Below, one piece after another: positions 46,091-58,600 of a stretch of 64,000 nucleotides of DNA (position 1 is its first letter; every line of letters starts with the position of its first letter). This stretch comes from Aulostomus chinensis (taxonomy: Eukaryota; Chordata; Actinopteri; Syngnathiformes; Aulostomidae), in NCBI GenBank assembly GCA_037954235.1, contig JBBMOA010000015.1:5263001-5327000 (forward strand). The letters are read 5' to 3'. The translations under genes and the position numbers were made by a program. A model generated the notes under the pieces. The model was not told the origin of the DNA. It saw nothing but the letters and a program-made list of their open reading frames with translations, and searched no databases.

Positions 46091-49000
46091 TTACCACCAA
46101 GTGATCTTAAACTCATAGATGGGCCTCTTGCAGTAGTAATGGTTGATAAGGTGCTTGTCGCAGACACCAATGCACTGCTGCTCTGCAGTGATGCCGCGCT
46201 CTGCAAGGTCACTGACGATGCAGTGCAGCAGGTCATAAACATCCGCCACCGCCTCCCAAGGTCCGAAGGAAACGTCCACCTCGCAGTGATGCTCAAAGAG
46301 CTTGGCCTCGCTGTCCGAGCGCTCGAAGCGCAGAGAGTTAAAAAGAGGACGCTCATACGGCGTGATGGGCATCTCCTCCTTGTAGACGCAGATCTTCAAT
46401 TTGGCAAATCGAGCCTTTTTCTGCATCGCTCTCAGTTTGGCAATCTCCACAATGCGCTCCAGATTGTCTGAAATGAAAATATTTAAGAAAAGAGTGTTTT
46501 TCCTTGGGATTGTTGCACGTTAGCTTTAACAGACGGCACATTCCACTATGATAGAGCAGACTGTAATAACACCCATAATTGTTAAAGCCAGTGGTTTGTT
46601 GACTGTAGTTCCTAGCATGTGAGGAGATACTCCAGTTACCTTTGTAGTAGGGTAACAGATCCAGGAAAGCTTGACGAACTTTCTCTCCCGTGAGAGGCTG
46701 AGTGTCCTCCAGGCTGTCCAGCAGGGGGCCAATAGCGTAGTACTGAGCCTCTCGGTGCACGGCCCTCACTCGGTCCCTGTGAGGAAGCTCCCCTTCTCGC
46801 AGGAAGTTCAGGATGTCCCTTTAGATGGAGACAGTAAAAGTATCTTTTACTTTATTGAAGTGCTAAATATATTTACTTCAAACATTTATGACAATCAAGG
46901 CGCTTTCCACACTGAAACTGCTCAAGGACACTTTTACACTTTCAACAAGGGGAAATAGGAGTTGAACCAGGAACCCAATGGTAACACGCTGCCCCCTCAC
47001 AGTGGGGAAGAATGAGTCCACACAAGACTGAACTCCTACCTGACGAATACAACGTTGCTTTGTTGTGACAGGATTGGTTGATTTAAAAAGGATGTGAACC
47101 TCACTGTGAGAACTTTACTTCCACATGGTCACAGTAATGAGAACAACCTGCAGACTAAACAATCACGCACAGCAGCTCACTTCCATTCACTGTGTCTCTC
47201 TTTGAATGCTTCCCTCATTCTTCTCCTTTGTTTGCAGCTCGGGGAGTCAACAGCTCTGTCTTCAGTTAACTCCACACACGCTCATGTTTCGAGCAGACTT
47301 GAACTATAGGCTGTTGTTCTATAAAAAGCTTCCGCCAACGGGAATCAAATTTCCTTGTACATGTTAACATACTTGTGCAGTTAAGTTGAGTTCGTTCTGC
47401 TTCTCTGCCGCAGGATCTGGAAGGCTCGTGAACAGACGAACTGCAGAAAAATACAGAACTCCAGGAGAAAATGCTGCAGCAGTGTCGGAGACAACAGCAG
47501 CTTGGGTGAAGATTTATTATCCAACAGCTCAGAAACAGACCAACACTGCACATTAGTGGTAATGTTCCAAATGAAAAGCCTAAAAGCCTGAAATTGCATT
47601 ACTTAACACTTACTTGACAATTTATTAGGTATGCACAGAAAACACTCCAATAAATCCTCCCTTCAGGATTCTGATGTTGCAGTTGTCCTGAATCAGTTTG
47701 AGTCAGTCAGATGTGGATGCATTTAAAGGCCGTTCTGATTCCACTGTTCCTTACATGGGAACCTCCTGGAGCAGACATGTCATCTTCCACCTAGATAACG
47801 TTTATGGAAGACATGGCTGCCTGTCTGGTTTTCAACCATCCTAACCTTTCTTCCTCTCTGTACACATCAAAGATAAGTCTGTGGTACTGGACCACAGGCT
47901 TGTCCATCACACTGCTTGTCCTTATCTGTAACCTCTGGCCGGGTTCCAGACCTCCCAGTACTCCCTCAGCTCCTTTGTTCTGGTCTAAAGCGCTGCGTGG
48001 GTTCAGAAGTCGCTCACGGTGAATGATGGAAGCACTTCCTCCTTGTGTCATGACGGCCTAATCACTGTCCATCTTTCAGCACCGACTAAAGACACTTTCC
48101 TTTACCTGGACCCTTACTCTTACACTTCTTTAAAAACACAATGTACTTCTTTAAAAACACAATTTACTTAATGTACTTACTTTTCTAGTAAATGATGTGA
48201 TGCAAATCTGTGGGTTGTAATTTAGAGGTGTTCCCAGGGAGGACAACTCAGCTCTGCTTTTTTACTTCAGCTTTTTAGCCACGTGGCTAATGATCAGTCC
48301 ACCTCTTTGGGTCACACATGGGAACTACCTCGAATGGGCTGGCCTGGAATCCTGCATATTTACGCTGATAGAACCTATTAACATGTGGGGTTTAGTGAGC
48401 ATGTTGAGTGCAACACAATTATTAACTCAATCACTTCAAGCAGAGCTACAAATTTCCAGCTGTGTGCTCCTGCAATAGTGAGGATTTTGTCACGCACAAG
48501 AATATTTAACACCTTTATAACAGTTGGCCTGCACTTGTAATTTAGTCTGGTTGCACTTATTCGCTGTACTGTTTTGCTCCTGGATCCAGTCTGAGGCAAC
48601 ACAACTGTTCCAGGTCTCAGTGAACTTCAGTTAAGCTGTAACAAGCTTCATGGTATCAATAACTGATAAACTAATTAACTGCACAACGGTTATTATTTCC
48701 AGTCGGTTGCACATTTACAGCCAGTTTCTGTTGGTTTCCCTAATGCACGGCAAGGTCCCACTGTAGCTAGAGGCCATTTTTGTAATTATCAGACCTGATC
48801 TTATCACAGGCATATAGGTGTATATGTCAGCTACCATGTGACTAAAGGTTTAATTGTGGCACAGACATGTCAATAAGTATATCAGGTAGCTGGGCTACAG
48901 GAAATAGTTCAGAATATAGCAGACTGATTTTATTTAGAACAGCAACCTTCAGCTCCTTACAGCAAAACCCCTTACATAAAGAGTCAATATATTACATATA

Positions 49001-51953
49001 ATCTTCATAATGTATAGTGTGAACTATTTAGGGACTGAACGATTTTCCTCTGTAGCCATTTTCCCTGCCACGCTCTCACCTCCTCTCTCGAGTGCTTCTC
49101 TCACACTCAAGCTCAGCAACATTTCAAGAAGCCCGGCCCTCGTGTCTAAAAACAGCCCGGGAGCCGCTCACACGCTCGGCTACTCACCCAAAATATGCTC
49201 CATCCCGGTCGATGAAGAAGCGGCCCTCAGCATCACGGGGTATGGAATGGCGTCCGCTGAACATGGCGGCCAACATGGTGTCCTCATATCGGCGAAGCGT
49301 GGACAGACGAGTGGTGAAGTAGGTGCCCCCGACGTTCAGAGAGATGACCTCTGGGAACTTGCAATGAGAGAGGAAGCATATCGAGAGAACCTTTAAAGAA
49401 TAAGACGACTGATGGAGTGCCTGTAGCTGCTGAATAGGACATATAAGGTTCAGTTTTTAGAAGGAGAGTTGAATCTACTCAGACAGGAATTCTTTCATTC
49501 AGCTTCACCTGATTTTAGCATAAAAACTGTGACTGCTACTCTATAATAATCAGTAATGCTAATGTATTATGGGCAGCATGGCTCAGAGGTAGAGCGGCCA
49601 TCTACAAATCAAAGGGTTGCTGGTTCGACCCTCACTTCCCCTGGTGACCATGTTGAAGTGTCCTTGAGCAAGATACTGAGCCCCAATTGGTCCTGATGGC
49701 CCTATGATGGACTGGCAACCTGCGCAGGGTGAACCCCGCCTCTTGCCCAATGTCAGCTGGGATAGGCCCAGCCCCCCCCCCCCCCCCCCCCCACAACCCT
49801 TAACATTTAAGCAGTATAGAAAATGGACGGGTGGATGGGCTAATGTACTGCATTACTGAGAGGAGACCAGCTAATTTTAGTACATGTATCACGGGTATGT
49901 GCCTTCTTCATTATTTAGTTGTTTATTGAGTTATGTCAAGTAATTTAATGGACTTAATAGGCTTTTCAAATACGCAGCTGCAGCAGATGAGCAGAATGAG
50001 AAGGTTACAGCAGCGACAATCAATATTTTAAATGACACTGTAATGTCAGAGGCTTCATTCTTAGTGATGAGTCACCCGACTCTGCAGCTCTTATCAGCTT
50101 TAAGTAGATTTACAGAGAGTTTCAGCTCAATGTTCTTTGTGTGGTTGCAGCTTCGCTGTTCTGGCTGACGCTCACTGCCAGACTCAGCAGCTGATTGCAG
50201 AGAGACAGCTCTCAACACTGCCTGATACGCACCGGACAGTCAACAGATGTCTTATACGTACAAAACTACTTTTGGAGGCCTGCCTACTGTCCATCCTCCC
50301 CAGAGCAAGACAAGAGGATAGATACCCCTCACTCCTCTGTGCTACATTAGGGAGCTGTCACACAGAGACCGGCCGACTGCTAGTTAGCTTAGCGTGATGA
50401 ATGGTCGTGGAAAAAAATTCTAGAGGTCACTCCAATATTTCAGATACTATTCTGAAGCAATATTGGCCAGTTGTTAATTCATTATATCAAATCCTGAAAA
50501 TTCATACCATCACTGTGTGGTACATGTGCACCCTTGCATCACGAATCCTTGTAAAATCGCCACCTGCTTTATTCTTTACTGGTCAGTTACAATCAGACGC
50601 TCTAATTGACATCAGTTTCTATGAAATGTCGGGAAGGAGCAGGAATCCACCGATCGACTCCTGGTGTCATCTGAACCCCTAACAGTATTTTCTCTAGCTA
50701 TTTTTGAACTGAAATTACTTTATTGAGTTGATTGTTATTCAGTCTTCCACTGCACTGGCACAACACACAACCAAAACAAGCTGAGCAGCAACTGTTAATT
50801 CAAAACCTCTTGACTTTTACAATGAGCTGTGGTTGCTGAGTGTTTGGCTCTAAAGTTACGAAGGAGCACCTCACATTAGAAATGCTGTCTATCATAGCAG
50901 CACTGCAATCATATCCTGTGTTTTAGTTTTTTTATTAACTTGTGTTACACAAATACTCATTGGTTCAATGATAGTTATTTGGGAGGCGATAAACATGAGC
51001 GTGTGCTGTATTTGATACATTCCAAAAGAATGAAACATGTGAGTCATTGGATCTCTGACCCCAAAGCACAGTTGAAACTTGTTCAACAGCATACGAGAAC
51101 CACAATTTTTTTGGGTCCCACAGGATAAAAAGTTCCATTTACATGTGCGATGGCTCATCGGCTCCACCCTTGCTGGAAAAGTGCAGTTCTGCTACCATCA
51201 CAACTACTACTATGTGTGTGTGTGTGTGTGTGTGTGTGTACATTCTGCTTGAATTTGCAGGGATGTTTGACAACAACTGTGACCCAAAAACACCAAAACA
51301 CAAAAGGAAACGTGGGCGTGCCGAGCTGTTGCACCACTAGCATGCAAGGGTGCCATCTTCCTGCACTGCTGTGTTATTATTGGAGTGCATTATTGTCAGC
51401 TGGGTGCAGCTAATAAACTGACCACAGATATAAGAGGATTACTGGCTGTAGCCATGTATAGGTCCATAAGCAGGAAGAAGGCATGACCTGTCACCTATGT
51501 GTCATGTGACAGGTGACAACCAATCAGCTCATGCAGGGCAACCCCTGGATTAACAATCATGTAGCATTTTTGACATGGATTGGGCACAAGAGCTTTATTG
51601 CCATCTTGAGCTAGTGGGCGTTAAGAGCAGCTGCTGGGTGTTTCTGTTTTATCTTCTTTCTTTCTTTTATTTTTTAACTTCATGTCTGTTATTGACTGAT
51701 TGCCAGTCAGTTTGGGGAGGATGTTTCAATGTTTGAAACCAGATATTCTGCTGACATGTCTGGCTGTGGGTTGTGGTCTCGGTGCGCGGCCTACCTCCTG
51801 CTCCTGTGAGTTCAGCGGTGAACGGGGCGGTTTGTTCCGGGTGAGGCTCCCCGCGGGTGAGGCTGGTTTACGGAGATCCTCCTCCGCAGGGTCCGAGCTG
51901 GACATGGCATCACCCGGTTTCTCTGTGTCACCCGCGGCCGAGAATACCACCAT
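46091..51953 (-). CDS. kctd7: BTB/POZ domain protein KCTD7
   Basis: KCTD7 is a cytosolic BTB protein that associates with cullin-3 and influences neuronal membrane potential; loss in human causes progressive myoclonic epilepsy. Four coding exons: 51953-51795, 49357-49188, 46818-46640 and 46467-46091 (TAA). Lengths 159+170+179+377 give 294 residues (human 289), and every junction is in phase. The BTB/T1 domain occupies about residues 54-150 (FPEVISLNVGGTYFTTRLST, ending near VRAVHREAQYYAIGPLL). The C-terminal half carries EEMPITPYE, FEHHCEVDVSFGPWEAV and ends YEFKITWW, all family hallmarks. The ATG at 51953 matches the human start (MVV...GDAMSSSD). The frame stays open for 50 more codons upstream, but that stretch has no counterpart I know. 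Ordinary introns; no damage seen. Confidence 0.97.
46819..49187. other. kctd7 intron 2
   Basis: No gene or clear repeat was recognised. A 22-bp direct duplication (TACTTCTTTAAAAACACAAT and a near-identical neighbour) lies at about 48126-48172, and the sequence just before it resembles fish LINE 3' ends. Confidence 0.4.
49571..49841 (+). mobile_element. tRNA-derived SINE
   Basis: It has an A-box-like TGGCTCAGAGGTAGAGCG and a B-box-like GGTTCGACCC within a 65-base tRNA-like head, followed by GTCCTTGAGCAAGATACTGAG, then GATGGACTGGCAACCTG...GGGTGAACCCCGCCTC, a C21 run and a tail ending AGAAAATGGACGGGTGGATGG. The tail resembles that of the dispersed repeat at 60768-60957. It lies in kctd7 intron 1. 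Confidence 0.7.
50340..50405. repeat. Single arm of fold-back repeat family
   Basis: GGGAGCTGTCACACAGAGACC followed by GACTGCTAGTTAGCTTAGCGTGATGAATGG is colinear with the left arm of the palindromic element at 21079-21366 (GGGAGCTGAGACC, then GGCTAGTTAGCGTAGCACAATGACTGG). Confidence 0.55.
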
Positions 51954-52180
51954 CACTCTGGGTAGGGGCAGGGTCCGACGCTCCTGGATGAACCGTCTCA
52001 CCCGCGTGGTGGCGGCGGCGGGCAGCGGGCTGAAGGATGGAGCCTGGCGCTCCCTGCTGCCGCAGCCGTCAGAGCCGTTGGAGCCGCTCGAGCCATTCTG
52101 CTGCATGCGCGCGGCGAGCCAGCCAACGGCGCAAATGAGTGGATGACAGCGAGAGCCACAGCGCGCGAGTGTTAGCAACA
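51780..52180 (-). promoter_or_regulatory. kctd7: CpG-rich kctd7 start region
   Basis: CG dinucleotides are conspicuously dense from the first coding exon through about 52180 (for example GCGCGCGGCGAGCC and CAGCGCGCGAGTG), unlike the AT-rich surroundings. This fits a CpG-island promoter and 5'UTR for kctd7. The transcription start is not defined. Confidence 0.5.
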
Positions 52181-52950
52181 ACGGGACAGGGGTGGGGCTC
52201 CAGTGGCCACACGCACACGCACACACACGCACGCACACACTCCGCCTTCCACTGGGTTACTCCTCGACCAGTTACGAGATTAAAGAGATTACGACAGTTT
52301 GGATAAACGGACCCATATGTCGGTAATCCCGAGGAGACCCCGAGCCGTTTTCGCTCGTACACTGGCTGTGACGTAGCCTGAGATACACGTCATGACGTCA
52401 TCAGCGAGTGCCGTTAACGGTGATAAAGAAATAAAAATAAAATTGAAACAGCCTTGTAACCACTGTCATTTCTGTGGAGGAAAGATTATTTATCAGTGTT
52501 TGTATTACAGGCTTTTGGTATACAGCCTAACTTTAACGGGCAGCCATCTTGTTGCCAGAAAAATTACAAAAAGCGACAGACACCTGCAAAAGTAAAGTAA
52601 AAAAAAAAAGTTAAAAAACCCACATAGCACAACGACAAGCCTCCAATAATAGAAATAATAATATTAATAATAACAATATTAAGCAACAGTGGCAGCAGCA
52701 GCATCTCATTCATTCCTAAAATCTAAGGCTTTTATTCCCAGTTTTCCATGCTGTAATCACCCTGTGGGCCACACTCAACAGTCAACTGGTTTTACTGGAA
52801 AAGTTTAAAAAATATATTTGCAAGAAGACGAAAGCAAAGAAATCGTGGATCTTTTTTAATTGTTATAACTGTTATGTAAAGTAACTGACAGTTCAATATG
52901 TTTATTATTTGACCACCTTGCTTGGTTGCTTCTGTGTTAATATGCATTTT

Positions 52951-52952
<2 letters not shown>

Positions 52953-53012
<60 letters not shown>

Positions 53013-53309
53013 CATCCTTGTACTTATATCTTTGAGAGGACTTTCATTAACATAATACATTCCCTAGCCCCTCACCCTAAACCCAATCATCTCAACTGAC
53101 TACCTGACCCCAACCTTGACCCTAAACCTAACCTGAACGTGATTCTAACCTCGACCCTAAAACCAAGTCTTGACCTTCAAACTTTGAAGATGTGAGGACC
53201 GGCTAAAATGCCCTCACTTTCCAAAAATGTCCTCACTCTGTTGGTTACATACGTACTCTAGTCCTTAATATGTAGCAAGTACAAGAACACACACACACAC
53301 ACACACACA
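52953..53309. repeat. Dispersed fish element flanked by (AC)n at both ends
   Basis: (AC)n at 52953-53008 leads into AACATCCTTGTACTTATATC, CTTTGAGAGGACTTTC, CATTCCCTAGCCCCTCACCC, a cluster of CTAACC-like units, GTGAGGACCGGC...ATGCCCTCACTTTCC and TGTCCTCACTCTG, then a second (AC)n at 53289-53309. This layout is a well-known interspersed teleost sequence. It has no coding capacity. Confidence 0.65.
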
Positions 53310-55676
53310 AATCTTTTTTATCATACACAAGCACATGTCGCTTATACCCCTTTTATTTGCTCATGTCGGTATTTTCTGTCAAGAGGAAATTTCGGATGCT
53401 AATAATATCCATACGAGTAATGATACATGTCAAACTGAGAGCTGTAAAATGGCCAGCGTCAGTGAGAAACCTGCCGTTCAGCAACATTCTCAGAGCGGCG
53501 TGTCAGAAATACGCTTAAGTATTCAATTGCAAAACCCATCAGAGTACAAATGGTAGAGCAGAACGATGCTTTTGTGTCCACTTCAAACCGCAAGCAGAAC
53601 GTAGGTGTGTTCTAGTGTGGCGGATGTGGCCAAGTGTTAAAGGAGGAAGTTTGACTTCAAGCAAAACCAATCTCTCAAACAGGGGAAGAAGAACAACGAG
53701 CAACTGGAGCCCTGAAGGTAAAACAGCAACATTTTAGATAATAAATCTTCTCTTTAGAAGAATGTAATGAGGCTGAATTTTGCAGGCGGTAGGTGAGAAG
53801 CAAGCTGATCCAGAGAGGACTTACTAACCAAACACTGCTGAATGTTTTTGTGGAAGTTGGAACTTTAGTTTTGCTGTTGTGGGTATTTTTGTTTATTACC
53901 AACAAACCATAAATCTCTGATTTGTGTTTAAAGGAGATCGACTGATCCACTTTCACAAAACAGACAGGAGTAAGGACACAGAAGAAAGAAGCAGCTATAG
54001 AAAGATATATCACATAAAACATAACATGAAGATACACGTGAAAAAAACTCTGTTGTTAACTAGGAATTAATCCAAAGAAGCAGTGAATGAAAAAAAAAAG
54101 TATTTAATTATCTTGTATGCAAGGGCACTTTTACTCGTGAAGAAATGTGTTACAGTCTGCAAATTACAGCGCCAATACGCAGTAGATATACATGTTAAAT
54201 TATTGCAGTATATGACCATGGCTTATATAGTTGTCATTAATGAAAGAAAATTACACGTCATTTCTAAAAGTAAAAAGTGTGGGATGAAGTCAGATGAAAA
54301 AAGAAAGTGTACGATTGTCACAAATGTCCCCTGAGACTCAAGGATGAAATCTAATAAATGTGTTTATGGTCAAAGGTCAGTGTGACGGGCTCACATCCCA
54401 CACAACCATGTGCTATTTCTACATAATTCAATTGAGTTTATGAGTTTGTGTGCACCGATTCGTTTTTTTTCTACAATTTTTAAATATATCTTTAAAAAAA
54501 TACAGACACGGCACACGACAGTACATCACATCACACTCCATAACCATGCACAAACCCTGTAGGAAGAATATACAATCAAAAATGAACAGACAAAAAAAAA
54601 AAAAAAAAAATCATGCGCACAAAAAAGGTCATGATTATCAATATTCATTTAAACATGGCTTTGGTTCGATTTACAACCACAATCTAAACTTTGTTCCCTG
54701 TCTATTTGCAGTAACACTCTCTCACATGGTGTTTATCGAAGGACGGAGAACCCGGGAGTGCCAAGCGTTCCTTTCTGTTCCAATTAAAGATGCATTTCTG
54801 ACGTTCGCCGTTATTCAAAATGCTTGGACATTAATTTCTTAACTCACGGAGCTGACAAGTTGCGGTGTTGGACACCTGGTTAATGAACATTAATTTTCTT
54901 CAAAACCTTTTTCAAAGGAGAGACTAGAAAAACTGTAGTGTTCATTGGCGGCAGACTCAGGAAGGACCTCTCTTTACTTGAGGTGATGATAAATAATATT
55001 GTGGTTTTTATGACATTTTTTTTTCAGATAAAATTTGAGGACATTTTAAAAGTCTCATTAATCCTGATCACATCAGTGTCTCAGATACCACAACTTTGAT
55101 ATCAAAGATGTGTGTTGGCTGGATTACTGGGCTGATTGGCTGCTCGCTCTGGGTCAATGGGGTCAAGTCTCTTCTGGAAAAAAAGAAAAAAGAAAGAAAC
55201 TTGAAAAAGACACACTGTTTCAGATGTGGTGGCTTGTAAATGTTGTGAAATGGCGAGTGTTTTAAGATTCTTAAGCTCTGGAAAATACAGAGGAAGTGTT
55301 TCACATTTGCTGCTACCTGACTGACGTTAGATGTCGGTGTAAGCCCCCCCATATGTGCCGAGACCACTCACTGTCTGACTTTCAGACTTGTCCAACCACA
55401 TCCTGTCGTTTGAGACAGGTTTTTTTTTTTTTTTTTTCATGTTAGGAAAACAGCGACTGCTTGAAGCTTTATCTTTAACCTCATCTTCCTTCTACCATTA
55501 CCCTCGTTGACCAGTGTTCTTAAATTCAACAATCTTTCACCCTGGAAACATTTGAATCAACTCTGAGTTATGTCGTAGATTGAAAATAATAATAATAATA
55601 ATTGTATTTGTCCACTTTGACAGTTACTATGAAGATGTCAGGTTTGTAATTTCAGTCTTTGGTGTCTGTTTCAAGT
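53310..55676. other. Intergenic region upstream of the LAT2-like gene
   Basis: No gene was recognised. It holds an A18 run near 54592-54610 and several AT-rich stretches. The LAT2-like promoter or an untranslated first exon may lie near the right end. Confidence 0.4.
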
Positions 55677-58600
55677 ATGATAGGAAACTCCAGTGCGCTG
55701 GCTGCGGGTCTGACCATTGTGTCAGTGGTGTCGCTAAGCCTTGTTTCTCTTCTGTGTCTGCGATGCAAACGGAATTCCCAGAAACAAAGCAAAAGGAAAT
55801 CAAGTAAGTACATCTCTAAGAGGCTCGACAAGAGTCACTGTGTGTGAACTTTGCATGTTGTGGTTATGGTGGTAAATAAGAACATCTTGATTCCATGTTA
55901 TGCTCTGTTTCACCTCATTTTCGGCATCTATTTTGCTTTGGTCTGCTTGAAAGGGTGGTCCTGAGCATGGTCAATGTATGTTTGGGTATCCTTAGCTCAG
56001 GGTTAAAACCAAAACACAAATGCAGACAGCAATTTACGGAAAGTTCTCCCATTTTTTGTGTGTGTTTTTTGGCAGATTGCTTGGAATTTGAGTGTATTCA
56101 AGTATGAAACAACATCAGAAATGTTAAAGCTGAGGGGAGTGGAGAGGAGGGCTGTTGTCTTTCTCGGGGCTGCTATGAAGTAATCGTACCCAATGTACAA
56201 CTTATCACTTGTATCTCAGACACAGAACTTGTTGCCTAGGCACACCACAGGGGTCAATCATTGGTCCCCTGCTCCTTCTCTATTTACCATCAGGACACGT
56301 AACCAGCAGACAGAACAGTTTACATTTTACGCCGATGACACACTGATTTATTTCTCTCTCCATCCCACCTTTGATCACCAAATAATCAGTCTCCAGAAGG
56401 CCCTGAATGAACTTCAGAACTGGTTGTTGCAGATCTTCTTACAGAGTTATACAGACAAAGCCGTTCCAGTCGTAGTCATGCCTCACCTCATCTCCACCAG
56501 TATGAACTCCAGCTGCACATATCTTCACCTCTTTTTAACCAGAAAATATATCCGAACTGGCAGGCTGATGGGCACACAATGATATTTTTGTTCAAAGTTC
56601 TAAATTGGCAGATAGGATAGTTCTGTGCTTTTATTTATGAATGTGCTTCGCTGTGAGTGGCATTTCAACAGTGGTGCAGTAAACAATTTTATGATTTTTG
56701 GTTAGCGATAAGAGGGCAAAGGGAACTAAATATTTTCAGTAACCTTTGAACTGAATTTTTTTAGTTCGCAGAATAATGAAAATGTCACGCCACACTGTTC
56801 TGGCAAGCTGTAAATCCAGTTTAGTTTGTTCCCCGTCGGTTAAACATTAACGTGGCACAAGGATCATGTCAAGAACGATGTCACTGCCTTGTATTTCTTG
56901 CAGAAATCATACACGAAGAGACTCAGATATACAATGCACAGATATTGTGAGTATCAAGCATTTGTTTGAGGCAAAGCATTTCAAAATGTCATTATCTTAC
57001 CGAGCTCAACAGGTGAATTGCTCCCACATTGTCCTACTAGAATACATTGCGGCTGAAAAAATGTAAAACCCACATTATTAAATCAATTCTAAATCTTTTT
57101 TTCCGGCAAAGAATATGGATAAAAGCCTTTGAAGCAGTCTTATTAGCTTAATTGTACCCGAGACTTGTGTTCGTCTCCCGTTATCTCTCTATAGGTGCGT
57201 TTGACATTCTTCAGATATGTAATCTTCTTTCTGCTGCACCAAAATGAATTTCATATACATGTTGGTAAATAAAATCTGCCATATTAAATGTGATAACCAG
57301 TAACACTGACGACTGATCAGAATATCTCCTCAGTCAACGAGCAGGAAGCCGATTTGCTGTGGTGCAGTCAAAAACAGGTGAATCAGCTCTTGTTCACTAT
57401 GTCATCGCCTGTTTTATCTTTTCCATCTACCTGAATGTCTCTTCATGAATCACGTTACACCTTTTAAACTTCAACTGTCAGAAACTTTCCCTGAGAGCAA
57501 CTTAAGAGCAACTTCTCTTGTTTCATTTTTCAGTCACTGAAGCCAACCAGATGAGATCAACCAGAGTGTATGTATTGGATTATTTATCTCTGCAACATCC
57601 AGTCTGAAAGGAATCAGTGAGAGTGTGTTGTCTACATATCAATGATGTCATATGTTTGTTATTTTTGACAAATGGCCGTCTAATTGCTCAGAAATTTGTC
57701 TTAGACAGAATAAGGTTAGCAGTATACCGCGAGTTGAAGTAAGCTAACGCAGCTCCAACTGTCCTTCCTGTTTCCTGTCCTAAAAAGAATCCTCTGTTTC
57801 TGAAAAGAGAAGTATTGGGTATGTCCTGATGTCTTAAGAAGGATGTCACAAAACATTAAAAAAAAACAAGTTTTTAAGAGAATGTTATCCTAAATTCAGG
57901 GCTGCGCGGTGGTGCAGTGGTCAGCATTGTGGCCTCACAGCAAGAAGGTTCCGGGTTCGAGTGCCGGCTCGGGCGCGGGATCTTTCTCTGTGAGTCTCCA
58001 TGTTCTCCCTGTGCCTGCGTGGGTTCTCTCTGGTACTCTGGCTTCCTCCCACCGTCCAAAGACATGCAATTTGGGGACGAGGCTGATTGATACTCTAAAT
58101 TGACCATAGGTATGAAAGTGACATACAACATTAAAATGGCCAACACATCCCATCATGCAGCGCATAAAACTTCGTCTGATGTGTTGCCTGCTAAAAAACA
58201 AAACAACTTCTGATAAACTTTCAGGTCAAGAATAGTCCCCCACCCTCACACCAGAGCAGCCCTGAGACTGTCTGTTAGGTACGATGGAGCGAGTTGAGAC
58301 CACTTCCACAACCCGGAAACACACTCTTCAGCATCTTTAAGGCTCAGCCGTTAACACAAACTGCAACAGTTTGATACGTTATTATCGGGACTATTTCTTG
58401 ACATATAACAGTGTATCCACGGTACGGTTTGTTTATGTTCTGTTTCTTTGGGGAGGGTGCACAATGTGGCGGAAACAAAAGACCGATTTCACCCAGATTC
58501 GTTAATCACAACTCCTCATTCCATGTGTTGGTGTATACTCCAGGTCACCGTATCTCTCTCATCACCTGGACTGCTTCAACTTCCTTGAAAACCAACCAGC

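Larger units (their letters stand above)
49358..51794. other. kctd7 intron 1 (apart from the SINE and fold-back arm)
   Basis: Outside 49571-49841 and 50340-50405 it contains only a short (TG)n near 51213-51239. No exon was recognised. Confidence 0.5.

Noticed and set aside
51700..52146. 148-codon plus-strand open frame
   Set aside because: It is antisense to kctd7 exon 1; its openness follows from the high GC of the real coding exon.
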